A DNA stretch of 5,246 nucleotides, taken from assembly GCA_021826035.1 (NCBI GenBank), contig JAKBBE010000173.1:1-5246 (forward strand), given 5' to 3'. Below are positions 1 to 5,169 of this stretch, piece after piece (the first letter of the stretch is position 1; every line of letters begins with the position of its first letter). The notes beneath the pieces were generated by a model. That model made no database searches and was not told where the DNA came from. It saw only the letters and a list, made by a program, of their open reading frames with translations. The stretch comes from Pseudomonadota bacterium. GTDB taxonomy: Bacteria > Pseudomonadota > Gammaproteobacteria > Steroidobacterales > Steroidobacteraceae. The translations under genes and the position numbers were made by a program.

Positions 1-357
1 ACAAGCGCGGAGTGGGCCATCTTGAGGTCACAAGCTGTGACCTCAAGTTCCCGGCACGGCGGCCGTCGTTATCCGCCGTACGCCTTCACCGAACAGGGCG
101 TAGCCATGCTCTCGTCGGTACTGAGAAGCCGCCGCGCGATTGCCGTCAATGTGCAGATCATGCGAGCCTTCGTACGCATGCGCGAACTGCTAGCCTCCAA
201 CACCGCTCTGTCCCGCAAGCTCGATCAGCTCGAGCGAAAGTATCAGCATCACGACGAGGCCATCAAAGCCATCCTCTCGGCTATACGCGAATTGATGGCC
301 GTGCCGGCTCCAAAGCACCGCCCGATCGGCTTCACCGCCAATTTGGGGCAAGACTAA
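1..357 (+). CDS. ORF6N domain-containing protein, 3' part (5' end outside window)
   Basis: The frame is open from the first base, so the gene starts to the left of the window; only the last 118 residues are seen. The visible part reads [11 protein letters not shown], then [20 protein letters not shown], then [20 protein letters not shown]. This is the characteristic C-terminal half of the ORF6N DNA-binding domain family, phage-antirepressor-like proteins common on prophages and genomic islands. It is followed by a coiled-coil-like stretch ([20 protein letters not shown]) and the usual short tail ending KHRPIGF. In this family the N-terminal part carries the DNA-binding domain, which lies outside the window. 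The role is inferred only as regulatory or mobile-element associated. It stands apart from the next gene, which is on the opposite strand. A TTG at 22 could be taken for a start, but homology continues upstream of it. Confidence 0.85.
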   Translation, partial: TSAEWAILRSQAVTSSSRHGGRRYPPYAFTEQGVAMLSSVLRSRRAIAVNVQIMRAFVRMRELLASNTALSRKLDQLERKYQHHDEAIKAILSAIRELMAVPAPKHRPIGFTANLGQD

Positions 358-521
358 CAGCCGCATCTTCTCCGCGTCATGCTGTCTGTGTGCTGTACGG
401 GAGAAGGGCCTATGACCTGAATGCCCGCATTTTATCCGTCACCGGTCGTTGAATGCGTGATACGCCCAGCGGCCGCTTCGGGTCGTGAGCTGGCGTCGGC
501 AGAGCCGGGCCTGGAGGAGAT

Positions 522-842
522 TCAATCTTCGTTCAATGCAAGCGCAAACGAGACGGCAGCTGCCGTCTGTTTCATCTTGTGACGCGACAATCGGGCAATA
601 CGATCGCCAATCTGTCCCTTGGGTACGGTCTGAAGGTTGTCGAAGTTCGCCGCACAGGTGTGGGGAAGTCCGTCTTCTTCAGTCAGCACCGCTTCGGTCG
701 GGACGCTTTGGATCGTCGAAGTGATTGGCGCAATGGTGACGGAGTTCAGGACCGTGATTGCAGAATCGCGGGTGAGAATCAGCACGGGGCGCTTCTTATC
801 GGGCGTCCTGAACGTGTACCAGCAGACGTCGCCTCGGTTCAC
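522..842 (-). CDS. MazF/PemK-family type II toxin (endoribonuclease)
   Basis: This 106-residue protein has the length and order of motifs of MazF/PemK toxins, which cleave mRNA and halt translation unless bound by the antitoxin. Visible are the N-terminal RGDVCW strand, DKKRPVLILTRDSA with the family's conserved Arg (R18), the APITST segment (residues 38-43) with the conserved Thr, EEDGLP (55-60), the NFDNLQTVPKGQIG block (66-79) and a C-terminal helix after LSRHKM. All key positions are present, so it is probably active. The start is GTG at 842, overlapping the antitoxin stop in a GTGA; no strong Shine-Dalgarno is seen, so translational coupling to the antitoxin is likely. The gene lies next to a tRNA-half scar and an ORF6N gene, which suggests a carried-in module. 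The RNA sequence it cuts cannot be told from the sequence. Confidence 0.93.
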   Translation of the reverse strand: MNRGDVCWYTFRTPDKKRPVLILTRDSAITVLNSVTIAPITSTIQSVPTEAVLTEEDGLPHTCAANFDNLQTVPKGQIGDRIARLSRHKMKQTAAAVSFALALNED

Positions 843-1072
843 TGAGCGCCCCAGTCCTGTTCGCTCAGCCAGACGTCGAACTCCCCAGGGACCACTGGAT
901 GGCGGGCATAGCCGTGCGCGTGACGCGCCTCCTCGTCGCGGAGGCGCTGTTGACGAATTTCGGCTTCAAGGGCGTGCCGGATGAAGGCCGAGCGCGTAGT
1001 CCTCCTTTCGCGGCTCATCTTGTCGACCAGCTTGAGGAGCTGATCATCAATCGTCATCTGAATCGTTTTCAC
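839..1072 (-). CDS. Ribbon-helix-helix (CopG/MazE-like) antitoxin
   Basis: This 77-residue protein begins KTIQMTIDDQLLKLVDKM, the DNA-binding beta strand and first helix of a ribbon-helix-helix fold. RTTRSAFIRHALEAEI (about residues 24-39) then forms the second helix. The C-terminal tail, GYARHPVVPGEFDVWLSEQDWG (54-75), is the hydrophobic/acidic segment that in this family wraps the MazF toxin. It is the first gene of a minus-strand pair; its TGA overlaps the toxin's GTG by four bases. Antitoxins of this type normally repress their own operon, with the toxin as co-repressor; no clear operator could be picked out upstream. GTG at 1072 is chosen because it begins the first RHH strand; ATG at 1057 is the alternative and would cut into that strand. 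A longer open frame continues upstream, but it runs into the tRNA fragment and is not credible. Confidence 0.88.
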   Translation of the reverse strand: MKTIQMTIDDQLLKLVDKMSRERRTTRSAFIRHALEAEIRQQRLRDEEARHAHGYARHPVVPGEFDVWLSEQDWGAQ

Positions 1073-1159
1073 GGCTGTGAAGTTGAATGTGGAACGCGAT
1101 CGACATCGTACTCCACATAGGTTGCCAGTACCGCATCCAGCGAATGGCCGTCCCGAGGC

Positions 1160-1201
1160 CTCATAATGCCGGGGTCGAGGGTTCGGGTCCCTCCCTTTCC
1201 A
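1160..1201 (+). other. tRNA 3'-half fragment (CAU anticodon), probable att scar
   Basis: The stretch has the layout of a tRNA from position 32 to the discriminator. It holds a seven-base anticodon loop CTCATAA (1160-1166), a 3' anticodon strand TGCCG, a five-base variable loop GGGTC, and a perfect T-arm with GAGGG (1177-1181) pairing CCCTC (1189-1193) around the loop TTCGGGT. A seven-base acceptor strand CCTTTCC and discriminator A follow. The 5' half is absent: the five bases before the loop, GAGGC, do not pair with TGCCG, and there is no GGAAAGG acceptor strand or D-arm upstream. CCA is not encoded. Homology starting exactly at the anticodon loop is what tyrosine integrases leave when they use a tRNA gene as attachment site. 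A decayed or recombined tRNA is the alternative. Confidence 0.6.
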
Positions 1202-1242
1202 GTACTCCCCAGCGCGATGGACTGTGCTCCCTCGCATTGCGT

Positions 1243-1293
1243 CACTAAAAATGTTACCGGCTGGGGTTGTTGCCTCACGTAAAATGCCACCGG
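1243..1293 (+). repeat. Two 18-bp direct repeats at the IS left end
   Basis: CACTAAAAATGTTACCGG (1243-1260) and CACGTAAAATGCCACCGG (1276-1293) agree at 14 of 18 positions, with shared core CAC--AAAATG--ACCGG. They are spaced 33 bp start to start, about three helical turns, so both would face the same side of the helix. They lie 45 bp upstream of the transposase start. This is the arrangement of tandem transposase-binding sites inside an IS terminus; the role is inferred from position. Confidence 0.55.
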
Positions 1294-1337
1294 GATCTTG
1301 AGCGGTACCATGTCCCTCTCCATTACCTGGGGGGGCC

Positions 1338-1802
1338 ATGGCTACGAAGATGACGCACACGGCGCGCATCGAACTCACCAACGCAGTCCGCCGACGCTGT
1401 GGCGTCGCCACCGGCGCCGAGAAGCGCAAGATCCTCGACGAGTTCATTGCGGTGACTGGCTACCATGAGAAGTCAGCGATTCGAGCGCTGAACGCCGAGC
1501 CTGTCGCCAAGACGCGGCAGACCCGCATTCGACCGTCGCTGTCGACGAGGCGGTGCGGAGCCGCGTTGATCGTGCTCTGGGAGGCCTCCGACCGGGTATG
1601 CGGGAAGCGCCTGCGAGCGCTGCTGCCGGTCCTGGTCCCGGCCTTGGAGCGCAACGGCCATTTACATATTGCTGAACCTATCCGGCAAAAGATCCTGGCC
1701 ATGAGCGCCTCGACGATTGGCCGATCGCTGCGAGTACTGCGCAGCGCGACGCGCTTGAAGAATGCCCACCGCGCGATGCCCGCGAGCGCATCGATCCGGT
1801 GA
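1338..1802 (+). pseudogene. Transposase N-terminal fragment, catalytic domain lost
   Basis: The first 60 residues (MTHTARIELTNAVRRRC, EKRKILDEFIAVTGYHEKSA) and the block ALIVLWEASDRVCGKRLRAL with LLPVLVPALERNGHL match, from memory, the helix-turn-helix half of a large integrase-core (DDE) transposase family common in high-GC proteobacteria. I believe that family is filed under ISNCY in IS collections, but the name is uncertain. Full-length members are about three times longer and carry the catalytic domain in the C-terminal part, which is absent here. Residues 69-74 read STRRCG, whereas the expected DEAVR is present in another frame at 1544-1558. A one-base loss near 1542 and a one-base gain near 1559 therefore cancel out. 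The end, after LRVLRSATRL, also drifts from the family, possibly through a further frameshift. Start ATG at 1338 follows a G-run that could act as ribosome binding site. Non-functional as a transposase. Confidence 0.75.
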
Positions 1803-1899
1803 GCATCGACTGTGCCCGGGGGGACGGGTAAATGTTCGCGTGAACACACCGCCCGACGTGCCTCGGTTCGAGCTCCGACCCGCGGCCCGGGCCCAGGCC

Positions 1900-2051
1900 C
1901 ATTTGCTGGAGCTTATGACTGTCCAGGTCCAGCGCCAGGGCAATCTTCCCCGGTCCCGCCGCGGCAACTGCGCAGCCCCCTGCCACAGGCTCCGCGGAAT
2001 CGCCTCGTCCGATTGTCTAGGCGCTCGCCACGCTTCGAACTGTCGGCGCAA
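1900..2051 (-). pseudogene. Frameshifted relic of a small transposition-associated HTH protein
   Basis: On the minus strand one frame reads RRQFEAWRAPRQSDEAIPRSLWQGAAQL (about 2048-1965). After an indel near 1950-1960 a second frame reads GKIALALDLDSHKLQQM (to about 1900). Put together, these resemble small proteins of the pattern FxxWR...IPxxLWxxAxxLAR...VARALxLDYYxLKKRV, an HTH-like family usually found beside transposases or other mobile elements and mostly annotated as hypothetical. The recognition is from memory and the family has no firm name here. Neither frame has a good start codon; TTG at 2051 is only the limit of clear similarity. The C-terminal part is lost. It lies opposite to and downstream of the transposase fragment, so it may come from a different element inserted next to it. 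The rest of 1847-2143 holds nothing else I recognise. Confidence 0.45.
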
Positions 2052-2143
2052 CCCCGGTAGCCCAGAAGCCCAGCCTGCCGCGCTTTGCCTCTCGCCATCG
2101 GTCCGTTAACCGCGCTGGAAAACCCGGATCGAATCTGTGTGCA

Positions 2144-3313
2144 CTACCTCCGCTCAGTCACGCACGTCTTCCGCAAGCACACGATTTCCTTCTCCGGCGG
2201 CGCCGCATCGCCCGCCTTGATCGCATAGGGCAGCGCATCATCGACTAGGTGAACCAGGAATCGGCCCGGCCGCTCCTCAAAGATCATGTGCGCGGAGCCG
2301 GAGAACTCCACCAGCCGCTTTGAAGGGGCGTGCAGGCGCTTGAACCACTGGATGACGAGACTCGATGGAGTGGTATAGTCATGCATACCAACGAACTCGA
2401 TGACCGGACAACGAAACCGTGTCACATGATCGAAGTTCGCCGTTAGCAGCGGCTGAAGCAGGTATTTCAGCGAGAACCGACTGCCGGATTGGATCGCCTT
2501 AAGGTCCCTGGAGTTGTAGTCTGGCGAGAGCCGCCAGGTACGATAATCCCACTCAAAGTTGTGCCGACCGTATGCCAAGCCTCCGTAGTACATTTCCCAC
2601 TTGCTGCGCACCGACACCTTGCGAATGGTCAGTACTCTACCGGGATACGGTGCAATGGCCTTCAGCTCACGAATCGCCTCGGCATTGTGATGCTCCTGTG
2701 CCTGACGTAGGGTCCACGCATAGCCGACCTCTTCTCCGCGGCGCATATTCACGATCTGGCCGACACCGATATAGGCGTAGAACCAATTGGGATGACGCTG
2801 CGCCAGCATTACGCCAAGCACAGTGCCCCAGGAATGACCCAGGATGAAAATTTTCTTCTTATGGAATCGCTTGCGCAGGTATCGAACGAGGTCCGCCGCA
2901 TCGTGAGCCATGCCTGCGGCGCTCATGCCCGGTGCCATCTGTGCCGGTGTATTCGCCTCGTACGTCTTGCCGGTGCCGCGCTGATCCCATTCGACGACGG
3001 TGAAGTAGTCCTCCCACGGGGGCTGGAATGTCCATGCGGCCGGCATCTCCGGCGAGCCAGGCCCACCATGCAGGATCAGAAGGATCGGGTTGCGCAGGTC
3101 CTGGCCGCGGATGGAGATCCATTGCCTTATCCCGCCGATGGGCACATAAAGATGTTGCTGGATCCCTCGCGGCGAGACGATCCTCTCTCGCGTCGCGATA
3201 ATGTCTTTGACCGTCGCCAGTGAAATCTGGCGCGGTGCGGCATGCGCAGCGCCGCAAAGAAAACCCAAGCTCATCGCCAAAACCACGCCCTGCATCTGTC
3301 GCCTAATCCACAT
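2144..3313 (-). CDS. Secreted alpha/beta hydrolase, proline iminopeptidase-like (peptidase S33 type)
   Basis: This 389-residue protein starts with a signal peptide: MWIRR, a hydrophobic core (VVLAMSLGFLCGAA) and a likely cleavage after AHA at residue 25, so it should act in the periplasm or outside. The mature part is an alpha/beta hydrolase. It has the oxyanion motif HGGPG (82-86), the DQRGTGK motif (110-116) typical of proline iminopeptidase relatives, the nucleophile elbow GHSWGT with Ser161, a candidate Asp312 in GMHDYTTP and His342 in GSAHMIFEE. A cap domain of about 130 residues lies between Ser and Asp. Family members release N-terminal residues from peptides or cleave esters and amides; the substrate cannot be read from the sequence. 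The start at 3313 has GTGAGG five bases upstream and puts the signal peptide at the terminus; an upstream in-frame extension to 3466 is rejected. A C-terminal tail carries two cysteines (379, 384). It is monocistronic, preceded by a long non-coding region. Confidence 0.88.
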   Translation of the reverse strand: MWIRRQMQGVVLAMSLGFLCGAAHAAPRQISLATVKDIIATRERIVSPRGIQQHLYVPIGGIRQWISIRGQDLRNPILLILHGGPGSPEMPAAWTFQPPWEDYFTVVEWDQRGTGKTYEANTPAQMAPGMSAAGMAHDAADLVRYLRKRFHKKKIFILGHSWGTVLGVMLAQRHPNWFYAYIGVGQIVNMRRGEEVGYAWTLRQAQEHHNAEAIRELKAIAPYPGRVLTIRKVSVRSKWEMYYGGLAYGRHNFEWDYRTWRLSPDYNSRDLKAIQSGSRFSLKYLLQPLLTANFDHVTRFRCPVIEFVGMHDYTTPSSLVIQWFKRLHAPSKRLVEFSGSAHMIFEERPGRFLVHLVDDALPYAIKAGDAAPPEKEIVCLRKTCVTERR

Positions 3314-3854
3314 AGCATCCTCACATCGTCTCACTGAGTCTGTCGACCCGACTGGGACACCGGCATCCCATTTGGGGCATTTCGATAGAGAACACCGCGT
3401 GCGAGGAAAAGTTGCCGATGGGTACGGAAGCGAGATGCTGGATAGTCTGTGCCTGGAGTTCCACAATTGGCTTTTTGCACGCCAAATCGTGCCCGGCTTC
3501 GCCGCGCCGCCTGAGGCGCACGCCCCTCACCACGGTCGCCACCCCGGTCCGCTCTCCCTCAGGACACCCAGCCTCGGGTGATACCCACCACGTTCGCCCG
3601 CGGCAAATTCCGGTCACCCCCAACCGGGACCTACATCCCGGTGCCCCGCTTTGCAAGAACGGGGTTCCCAGCGTGCTTATCTGCAGCACGCAAAGGAACT
3701 GCAAGTATCTAATTTTGCTTTAGATTGCCAGTCGCGTGTTCTCTGATTTTTGGCGAGGCGCTGGCTCGAAAAAGCAACTACCTGATTTCATTCATCGTGC
3801 GCGCCGCTATCGTATTTCGGTAGCCGCGTTCCTTCCGGTCCCCCGAACCGATCG
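3314..3854. other. 541-base intergenic stretch upstream of the hydrolase gene
   Basis: No credible gene was found; the open frames here lack family similarity and start signals. The segment nearest the hydrolase (3314-3600) is GC-rich with several short self-complementary stretches, such as CGCCTGAGGCG near 3510. A compact hairpin cluster sits at 3623-3691 and is listed separately. From 3700 to 3790 the DNA is AT-richer. On the minus strand it includes CTGGCA and, 16 bases on, GATACT, a weak -35/-10 candidate that would read through the hairpins into the hydrolase gene. Near 3806-3824 a seven-pair hairpin (GCTATCG with CGGTAGC) follows the end of the ABM gene but has no T-run, so it is not a standard terminator. 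Confidence 0.5.
3623..3691 (-). ncRNA. Candidate structured RNA: three adjacent hairpins
   Basis: Read on the minus strand, three hairpins follow one another. The first is GCGTGCT pairing AGCACGC around a seven-base loop (3691-3671). The second is CCCCGTT pairing AGCGGGG around CTTGCAA (3664-3644). The third is ACCGGGA pairing TCCCGGT around TGTAGG (3642-3623). Each stem has seven pairs and the gaps are six and one bases. The second stem has a G.U pair as minus-strand RNA but would have a C.A mismatch as plus-strand RNA, which favours transcription on the minus strand, toward the hydrolase gene. No T-run follows, so these are not plain terminators. It may be a structured leader, a small RNA or a REP-like repeat (GTAGG lies in the third loop); it matches no RNA class I know. 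Confidence 0.35.
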
Positions 3855-4175
3855 TTACGGCAGGGCGGGCTTTCGTGAGTGAACGTCGGTGAGCCGGTAG
3901 TGACGCATTTCTGCGATCTCCGGCATGAATCCGCGAATGGCTTCCAGAAAGACCGGGAAGTGGGGACCTTTGCGGAATGTCTGCAAGTGAGCCTCCGTGG
4001 AAAGCCACTCGATGCGCAGAGTCCAGGACTTCGTATCCTCCTCGCATTGGGACAACTCATAGGCCAGACATTCCGGTGACGCATCGAGTTGCTTCGCGGC
4101 GGTGACATACGCTCGGTGAAGTTCCTCGCCGCGGAACTGATCGGCTACCGTGTAGCGAATGTATTCGACAATCAT
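3855..4175 (-). CDS. Antibiotic biosynthesis monooxygenase (ABM) family protein, quinol-monooxygenase-like
   Basis: This 106-residue protein has the length and pattern of single-domain ABM proteins, small dimeric ferredoxin-like alpha+beta folds. It shows an N-terminal strand IVEYIRYTV, a helix FRGEELHRAYVTAAKQL, strands around CLAYELSQCEE and SWTLRIEWLS, and the helix EAHLQTFRKGPHFPVFLEAI with its conserved H-x(n)-F pattern. It ends in the strand MRHYRLTDV. Members include cofactor-free quinol or anthrone oxygenases and many uncharacterised stress proteins; the substrate here is unknown. Its ATG overlaps the TGA of the upstream reductase gene (ATGA, 4172-4175), so the two are one translationally coupled operon. 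That pairing supports work on the same quinone- or phenol-like molecules, which is inference. A weak GGAG lies 12 bases upstream of the start. Confidence 0.8.
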   Translation of the reverse strand: MIVEYIRYTVADQFRGEELHRAYVTAAKQLDASPECLAYELSQCEEDTKSWTLRIEWLSTEAHLQTFRKGPHFPVFLEAIRGFMPEIAEMRHYRLTDVHSRKPALP

Positions 4176-4759
4176 GACAGTGTTCCACTCCAGCCTGCCA
4201 ACGTGAATGCGAAGGTCTCACCGCGCTTCTGATTCACGGCCAAGTCAATCCACAGCATCGCAATCGCTTCGAGGTAGCGCGCATTTCGCAGCGGACCGAC
4301 ATCAACGGGTCGAAGTCCCGCAGCAGTGACCAACGGGCGGACCACTTGTTTGGCGGTTGCACTGTCGCTGCAAAAATATCCATCAGCCGTGCGGCCGTCA
4401 ATCTCGCCCTTGCCAAGCAGGGCGGCTCCAATGGAATTGAAGGCCTTGACGATCTGTGCGTTGGGGTACCAGCGCTGAATCTGTTCCGCGGCGGACGTAG
4501 TGGTGCCCAGCACAAGACCGTCAAGGCCCGCGGAAAGCGGGTTCGTGCAGTCGATCAATATCTTGCCAGCAAGATCTCCGCACGAACCAAGAGCTACTTC
4601 GGCAGCGGACCAGGGCACGCACAATGCGACCACATCGGCGTCTGCTACCGCTTGGGCGCAATTCTGGCGGTCGGCCACCCGTACTTCGTATCCACCGGCT
4701 GTCCATAAGCGTGCCAGCGTACCGCCGACATGACCCGATCCAATTGTCGTAATGAGCAT
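4172..4759 (-). CDS. NAD(P)-binding oxidoreductase, F420-dependent NADP reductase-like (NPD/F420_oxidored family)
   Basis: This 195-residue protein opens with a Rossmann signature IGSGHVGGTLARLW (GxGxxG at 7-12). The family landmarks VALCVPWSAAEV (44-55), ILIDCTNPL (67-75), IVKAFNSIG (103-111) and GPLRNARYLEAIAMLWIDLA (155-174) follow. The fold is that of the F420H2:NADP oxidoreductase family, whose bacterial members in organisms without F420 are reductases of unknown substrate, often linked to quinone or carbonyl stress. It is shorter than usual: between the second strand (EVRVADRQ) and the next strand (ADVVALCVPW) only about ten residues remain, where relatives usually have a longer loop. 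The acidic D30 at the end of the second strand, with R31 after it, leaves NADH versus NADPH use open. It is the first gene of a two-gene operon with the ABM gene, divergent from the HxlR regulator. No clear Shine-Dalgarno precedes ATG 4759, which lies inside an inverted repeat. Confidence 0.82.
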   Translation of the reverse strand: MLITTIGSGHVGGTLARLWTAGGYEVRVADRQNCAQAVADADVVALCVPWSAAEVALGSCGDLAGKILIDCTNPLSAGLDGLVLGTTTSAAEQIQRWYPNAQIVKAFNSIGAALLGKGEIDGRTADGYFCSDSATAKQVVRPLVTAAGLRPVDVGPLRNARYLEAIAMLWIDLAVNQKRGETFAFTLAGWSGTLS

Positions 4760-4776
4760 GCCATAAGCGTGGCATG
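4757..4776. promoter_or_regulatory. Inverted repeat over the reductase start, candidate operator
   Basis: CATGCCATAAGCGTGGCATG is a perfect inverted repeat with seven-base arms (CATGCCA and TGGCATG) and a six-base spacer. Its left edge contains the start codon of the minus-strand reductase gene, and it lies 61 bases upstream of the divergent HxlR start. HxlR regulators are dimeric winged-helix proteins that bind inverted repeats in divergent promoters, often including their own. Binding here would block initiation of the reductase operon. The link is inferred from position and symmetry only; no convincing -35/-10 pair was found for either gene. Confidence 0.45.
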
Positions 4777-4836
4777 GAAATCGCTGACCGCCAAGAAGGT
4801 ACTTTTTTGTGGCTATGGTCGTGTAGGCTTGTCCAG

Positions 4837-5169
4837 ATGAGACTCGATGAATGCCCAGTCAAGACTGCCGTCGATGTCATCGGCGGGAAATGGAAGCCCC
4901 TCATCCTGTTCGCCCTAAAGGATGGTGTATTGCGTTTCGAGGAACTCAAACGATGCGTGCCCGGATCCAGCCAGAAGGTTCTGACTGAGCAACTCCGGCA
5001 ACTCGAAGCTAACGCGATCGTTCAGCGATGTGTATTGCCTGGTGCGCAGCCCCACACTGAATACAGTCTCTCGCCCTATGGGGAGACGTTGCGGCCTGCA
5101 CTGCTTGCCCTTGCGGAGTGGGGAGCCCATCATCGCCTGAGGAACGCTGCGCAGAAGGGGGGGACCTGA
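4837..5169 (+). CDS. HxlR-family winged-helix transcriptional regulator
   Basis: This 110-residue protein has the full HxlR layout: MRLDECPVKTAVDVIGGKWKP with the hallmark GGKW (16-19), ILFALKDGVLRFEELKR (23-39), the recognition region SQKVLTEQLRQLEANAIVQR (45-64), and the wing HTEYSLSPYGETL (73-85) before a dimerisation helix (LRPALLALAEWG). Cys6, just before Pro, sits where redox- or quinone-sensing members such as YodB carry their sensor cysteine; C40 and C65 are additional. It probably represses the divergent reductase/ABM operon until an electrophile or oxidant modifies the cysteine. The family and the cysteine are seen; the target and signal are inference. ATG 4837 is chosen because family members begin a few residues before the CPV motif; an in-frame ATG at 4774 would add 21 unrelated residues and lie in the operator candidate. 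The ribosome binding site (AGG nine bases upstream) is weak. Confidence 0.9.
   Translation: MRLDECPVKTAVDVIGGKWKPLILFALKDGVLRFEELKRCVPGSSQKVLTEQLRQLEANAIVQRCVLPGAQPHTEYSLSPYGETLRPALLALAEWGAHHRLRNAAQKGGT

Larger units (their letters stand above)
1238..1846 (+). mobile_element. Remnant of an insertion sequence with integrase-core transposase
   Basis: The left limit is set by two direct repeats (1243-1260 and 1276-1293) just ahead of the transposase start. The right limit is set by a stretch (about 1825-1846, including GGGTAAATGTT and GTGAAC) that weakly resembles the left repeats in inverted orientation. Between them lies only the N-terminal half of a transposase gene, so the element seems to be an internal-deletion derivative. 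It cannot move on its own, though it could be moved in trans if its ends still work. The right limit is the least certain part and rests on a partial match (about 12 of 20 bases). No target-site duplication was recognised. Confidence 0.5.

Noticed and set aside
12..452. Plus-strand frame of 146 codons at the left end
   Set aside because: It overlaps the ORF6N gene in another frame and has no family-like composition.
468..477. Palindrome AGCGGCCGCT in the gap after the ORF6N gene
   Set aside because: A single ten-base palindrome in GC-rich DNA is expected by chance; the rest of 358-521 shows nothing.
1069..1323. Minus-strand frame containing GGTRTLDPGIM
   Set aside because: This peptide is the familiar artefact of translating a tRNA on its antisense strand; the DNA has tRNA layout.
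839..1447. A long minus-strand frame of 202 codons covering the antitoxin
   Set aside because: Only the last 77 residues resemble a protein family; the upstream part reads through the tRNA fragment and the IS end.
1833..1846. Inverted repeat TGTTCGCGTGAACA as a LexA-type operator
   Set aside because: The half-sites are in the opposite order to the known GAAC-N4-GTTC box and no promoter or gene follows; more likely part of the IS end.
3314..3466. N-terminal extension of the hydrolase to a start at 3466
   Set aside because: It would bury the signal peptide behind 51 unrelated residues; the start at 3313 has a good ribosome binding site.
3321..3704. Minus-strand frame of 127 codons upstream of the hydrolase
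   Set aside because: It overlaps the hairpin cluster and the hydrolase leader, lacks a ribosome binding site and resembles no family.
3806..3824. Hairpin after the ABM gene as a rho-independent terminator
   Set aside because: No T-run follows on either strand and the stem is better paired on the wrong (plus) strand.
4774..4836. Upstream start for the HxlR gene
   Set aside because: The 21 extra residues are not family-like and family members begin just before the CPV motif.
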